From Campylorhamphus procurvoides (Eukaryota > Chordata > Aves > Passeriformes > Dendrocolaptidae): a DNA stretch of 64,000 bases. Both the position numbers and the translations under genes were made by a program. Below the pieces are notes generated by a model. It was not told where the DNA came from. It did not search any database and saw only the letters and a program-made list of their open reading frames with translations. Each line of letters begins with the position of its first letter. The stretch's first letter is position 1. This document shows positions 63,001-64,000 of the stretch, piece by piece. The stretch spans positions 486,385 to 550,384 of the forward strand of contig WBMV01009196.1 in the NCBI GenBank assembly GCA_013396655.1, in the 5' to 3' direction.

Positions 63001-63689
63001 GTAACTAACACCATGATGAGTTTTGCTTTGGTAGCTGAAAAAATTCCCATTAATATTGTCAAGCTTAGTTCTGTTGTAAAGTGTGAGAAAAAAATGGGTA
63101 CAGTATGTGTACAGTATCATGACATATTAGTATACATTGGTTTTATTAAGTGGTGGCGTCAGAGTGACATAGTTAGAGATAGAAAGATGACTAATTGCAT
63201 GCATTCAGTAAGGCAATGAGACTAATGTTCAGTTGACATCCTTCCTACCATATATTCTGAATTTAAAATGAATGGTTATTCCTAAGATCAGTTTAAAATA
63301 GACTTAAAGAAAACTAAATTAATTAGGAAAAACTAACTCCTAAGAAATAAGATAAAAGTAAATTATAAATGGTTAAATAAATAGTGCAATAAATGCAATG
63401 TTAATGGTTACCCCAAAATCAATTTTTTTTCCAGCCTTGATTATGTGACTAGCTTTGAGACAATATTAGAAAATTTGTTCCTTTTTTTCAGCCATTCTTT
63501 TTCCTTACTAAGCAAAATATGAAAAGCATCATTAAAAGTAGCCTGCTGCTGCAGGACAACAACCTCCCACACAAGCAATATCAGTTAAAAGAAAGGGAAA
63601 TAATTTCTGACTTTTACTATATGACTTTACAGAGTCCCCTAGACAGACCACTCCATACTATCAATATTATCAAGTTAAATACTTGGAAA
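60026..63689. other. Unique non-coding DNA
   Basis: No gene or classified repeat is seen. Composition is AT-rich, especially 60050-60740 and 63230-63480. Open frames are below 100 codons and match nothing known. Confidence 0.55.
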
Positions 63690-64000
63690 TTGCTTCTACT
63701 GTTCCACAGCAGAATATGCTCCACAGTTGGAGCATATGGAAGAAGACACTGCAGGCTTTGCAGGAAAACACCATGGATGACAGGAGAAAGGCAGGACATC
63801 AGCACAGTTAAGGACTTCCTGGTCAAAGTGAAAGACAACAGGGAAATGCACAGTTACTGGAAGCAGGGTTATGCTTCCCAAGAAGAATATAGGGAAACTT
63901 CCCTGGAGTGCGCAGTGGGATCAGGAAAGCTAAGCCATAGCTGGACCTTGTCAAAGGATGTGAAGAATAATAAAAAAGGGCTTCTACAATTACACTACTC
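63690..64000 (+). mobile_element. CR1 LINE, internal ORF2 part, cut by the window end
   Basis: A plus-strand CR1 copy represented by coding sequence between the endonuclease and reverse-transcriptase domains of ORF2. One frame from about 63719 gives HSWSIWKKTLQALQENT. After a frameshift near 63770 another frame gives PWMTGERQDISTVKDFLVKV, followed by YWKQGYASQEEYRET and KDVKNNKKG. These match the CR1 pattern (WSFFKKTLLKAQEQ, then PAWMN..LL.KLK, WKQG..WEEYRE and DVKNNKK.FF). The frameshift and the decayed residues show a dead copy. The start is uncertain because similarity fades upstream of 63715; the element continues beyond base 64000, where RT sequence would be expected if it is not truncated. 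Confidence 0.82.

Overview
The window looks like about 64 kb of gene-poor vertebrate DNA, most probably from a bird. It is AT-rich, CpG is sparse by eye, and no open frame can be tied to a known cellular protein. Eight separate pieces of the CR1 LINE family are recognisable. They add up to about 4 kb (about 6%), and five keep recognisable copies of the 8-base CR1 tail repeat (ATTCTATG / ATTCTGTG, or CACAGAAT on the other strand). A landscape of short, 5'-truncated, diverged CR1 with no other recognisable interspersed family apart from one MIR-like relic is typical of birds. Turtles and crocodilians also carry CR1, so the group is inferred, not proven. The window could be intergenic or lie inside a very long intron; the sequence alone does not decide.

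Layout. 1-9.7 kb: unique sequence with low-complexity tracts and one CATT-type microsatellite. 9.7-12.35 kb: a plus-strand CR1 3' end facing, tail to tail, a 2.2-kb minus-strand CR1 that still shows decayed endonuclease and reverse-transcriptase remnants. 12.35-22.75 kb: unique sequence with two minus-strand CR1 tails (14.5 and 20.4 kb). 22.75-22.9 kb: a MIR-like tRNA-derived SINE relic. 22.9-43.2 kb: unique sequence with several AT and CA/TG microsatellites, a perfect 10-bp hairpin at 33.9 kb, and a strongly AT-rich block at 39.4-40.4 kb that could be a conserved non-coding element. 43.2 kb: a CR1 piece abutting a GT/TTTA/TTTG microsatellite. 43.5-49.4 kb: unique sequence with a TAATTA cluster at 47.9 kb and a large TA-rich tract at 48.7 kb. 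49.5 kb: a plus-strand CR1 tail with an internal 22-bp duplication. 49.7-59.9 kb: unique sequence, including a speculative small gene-like unit at 56.97-57.51 kb and a strong G-quadruplex motif at 58.65 kb. 59.9 kb: a short CR1 tail. 63.7 kb to the end: the coding part of a plus-strand CR1 that runs off the window.

No operon, RNA gene, CRISPR array or active mobile element is present, and no convincing protein-coding gene. The only functional unit worth testing as new is the small TATA / intron / signal-peptide-like frame / AATAAA arrangement near 57 kb. Each of its parts is common by chance in AT-rich DNA, so it is offered as a low-confidence hypothesis.
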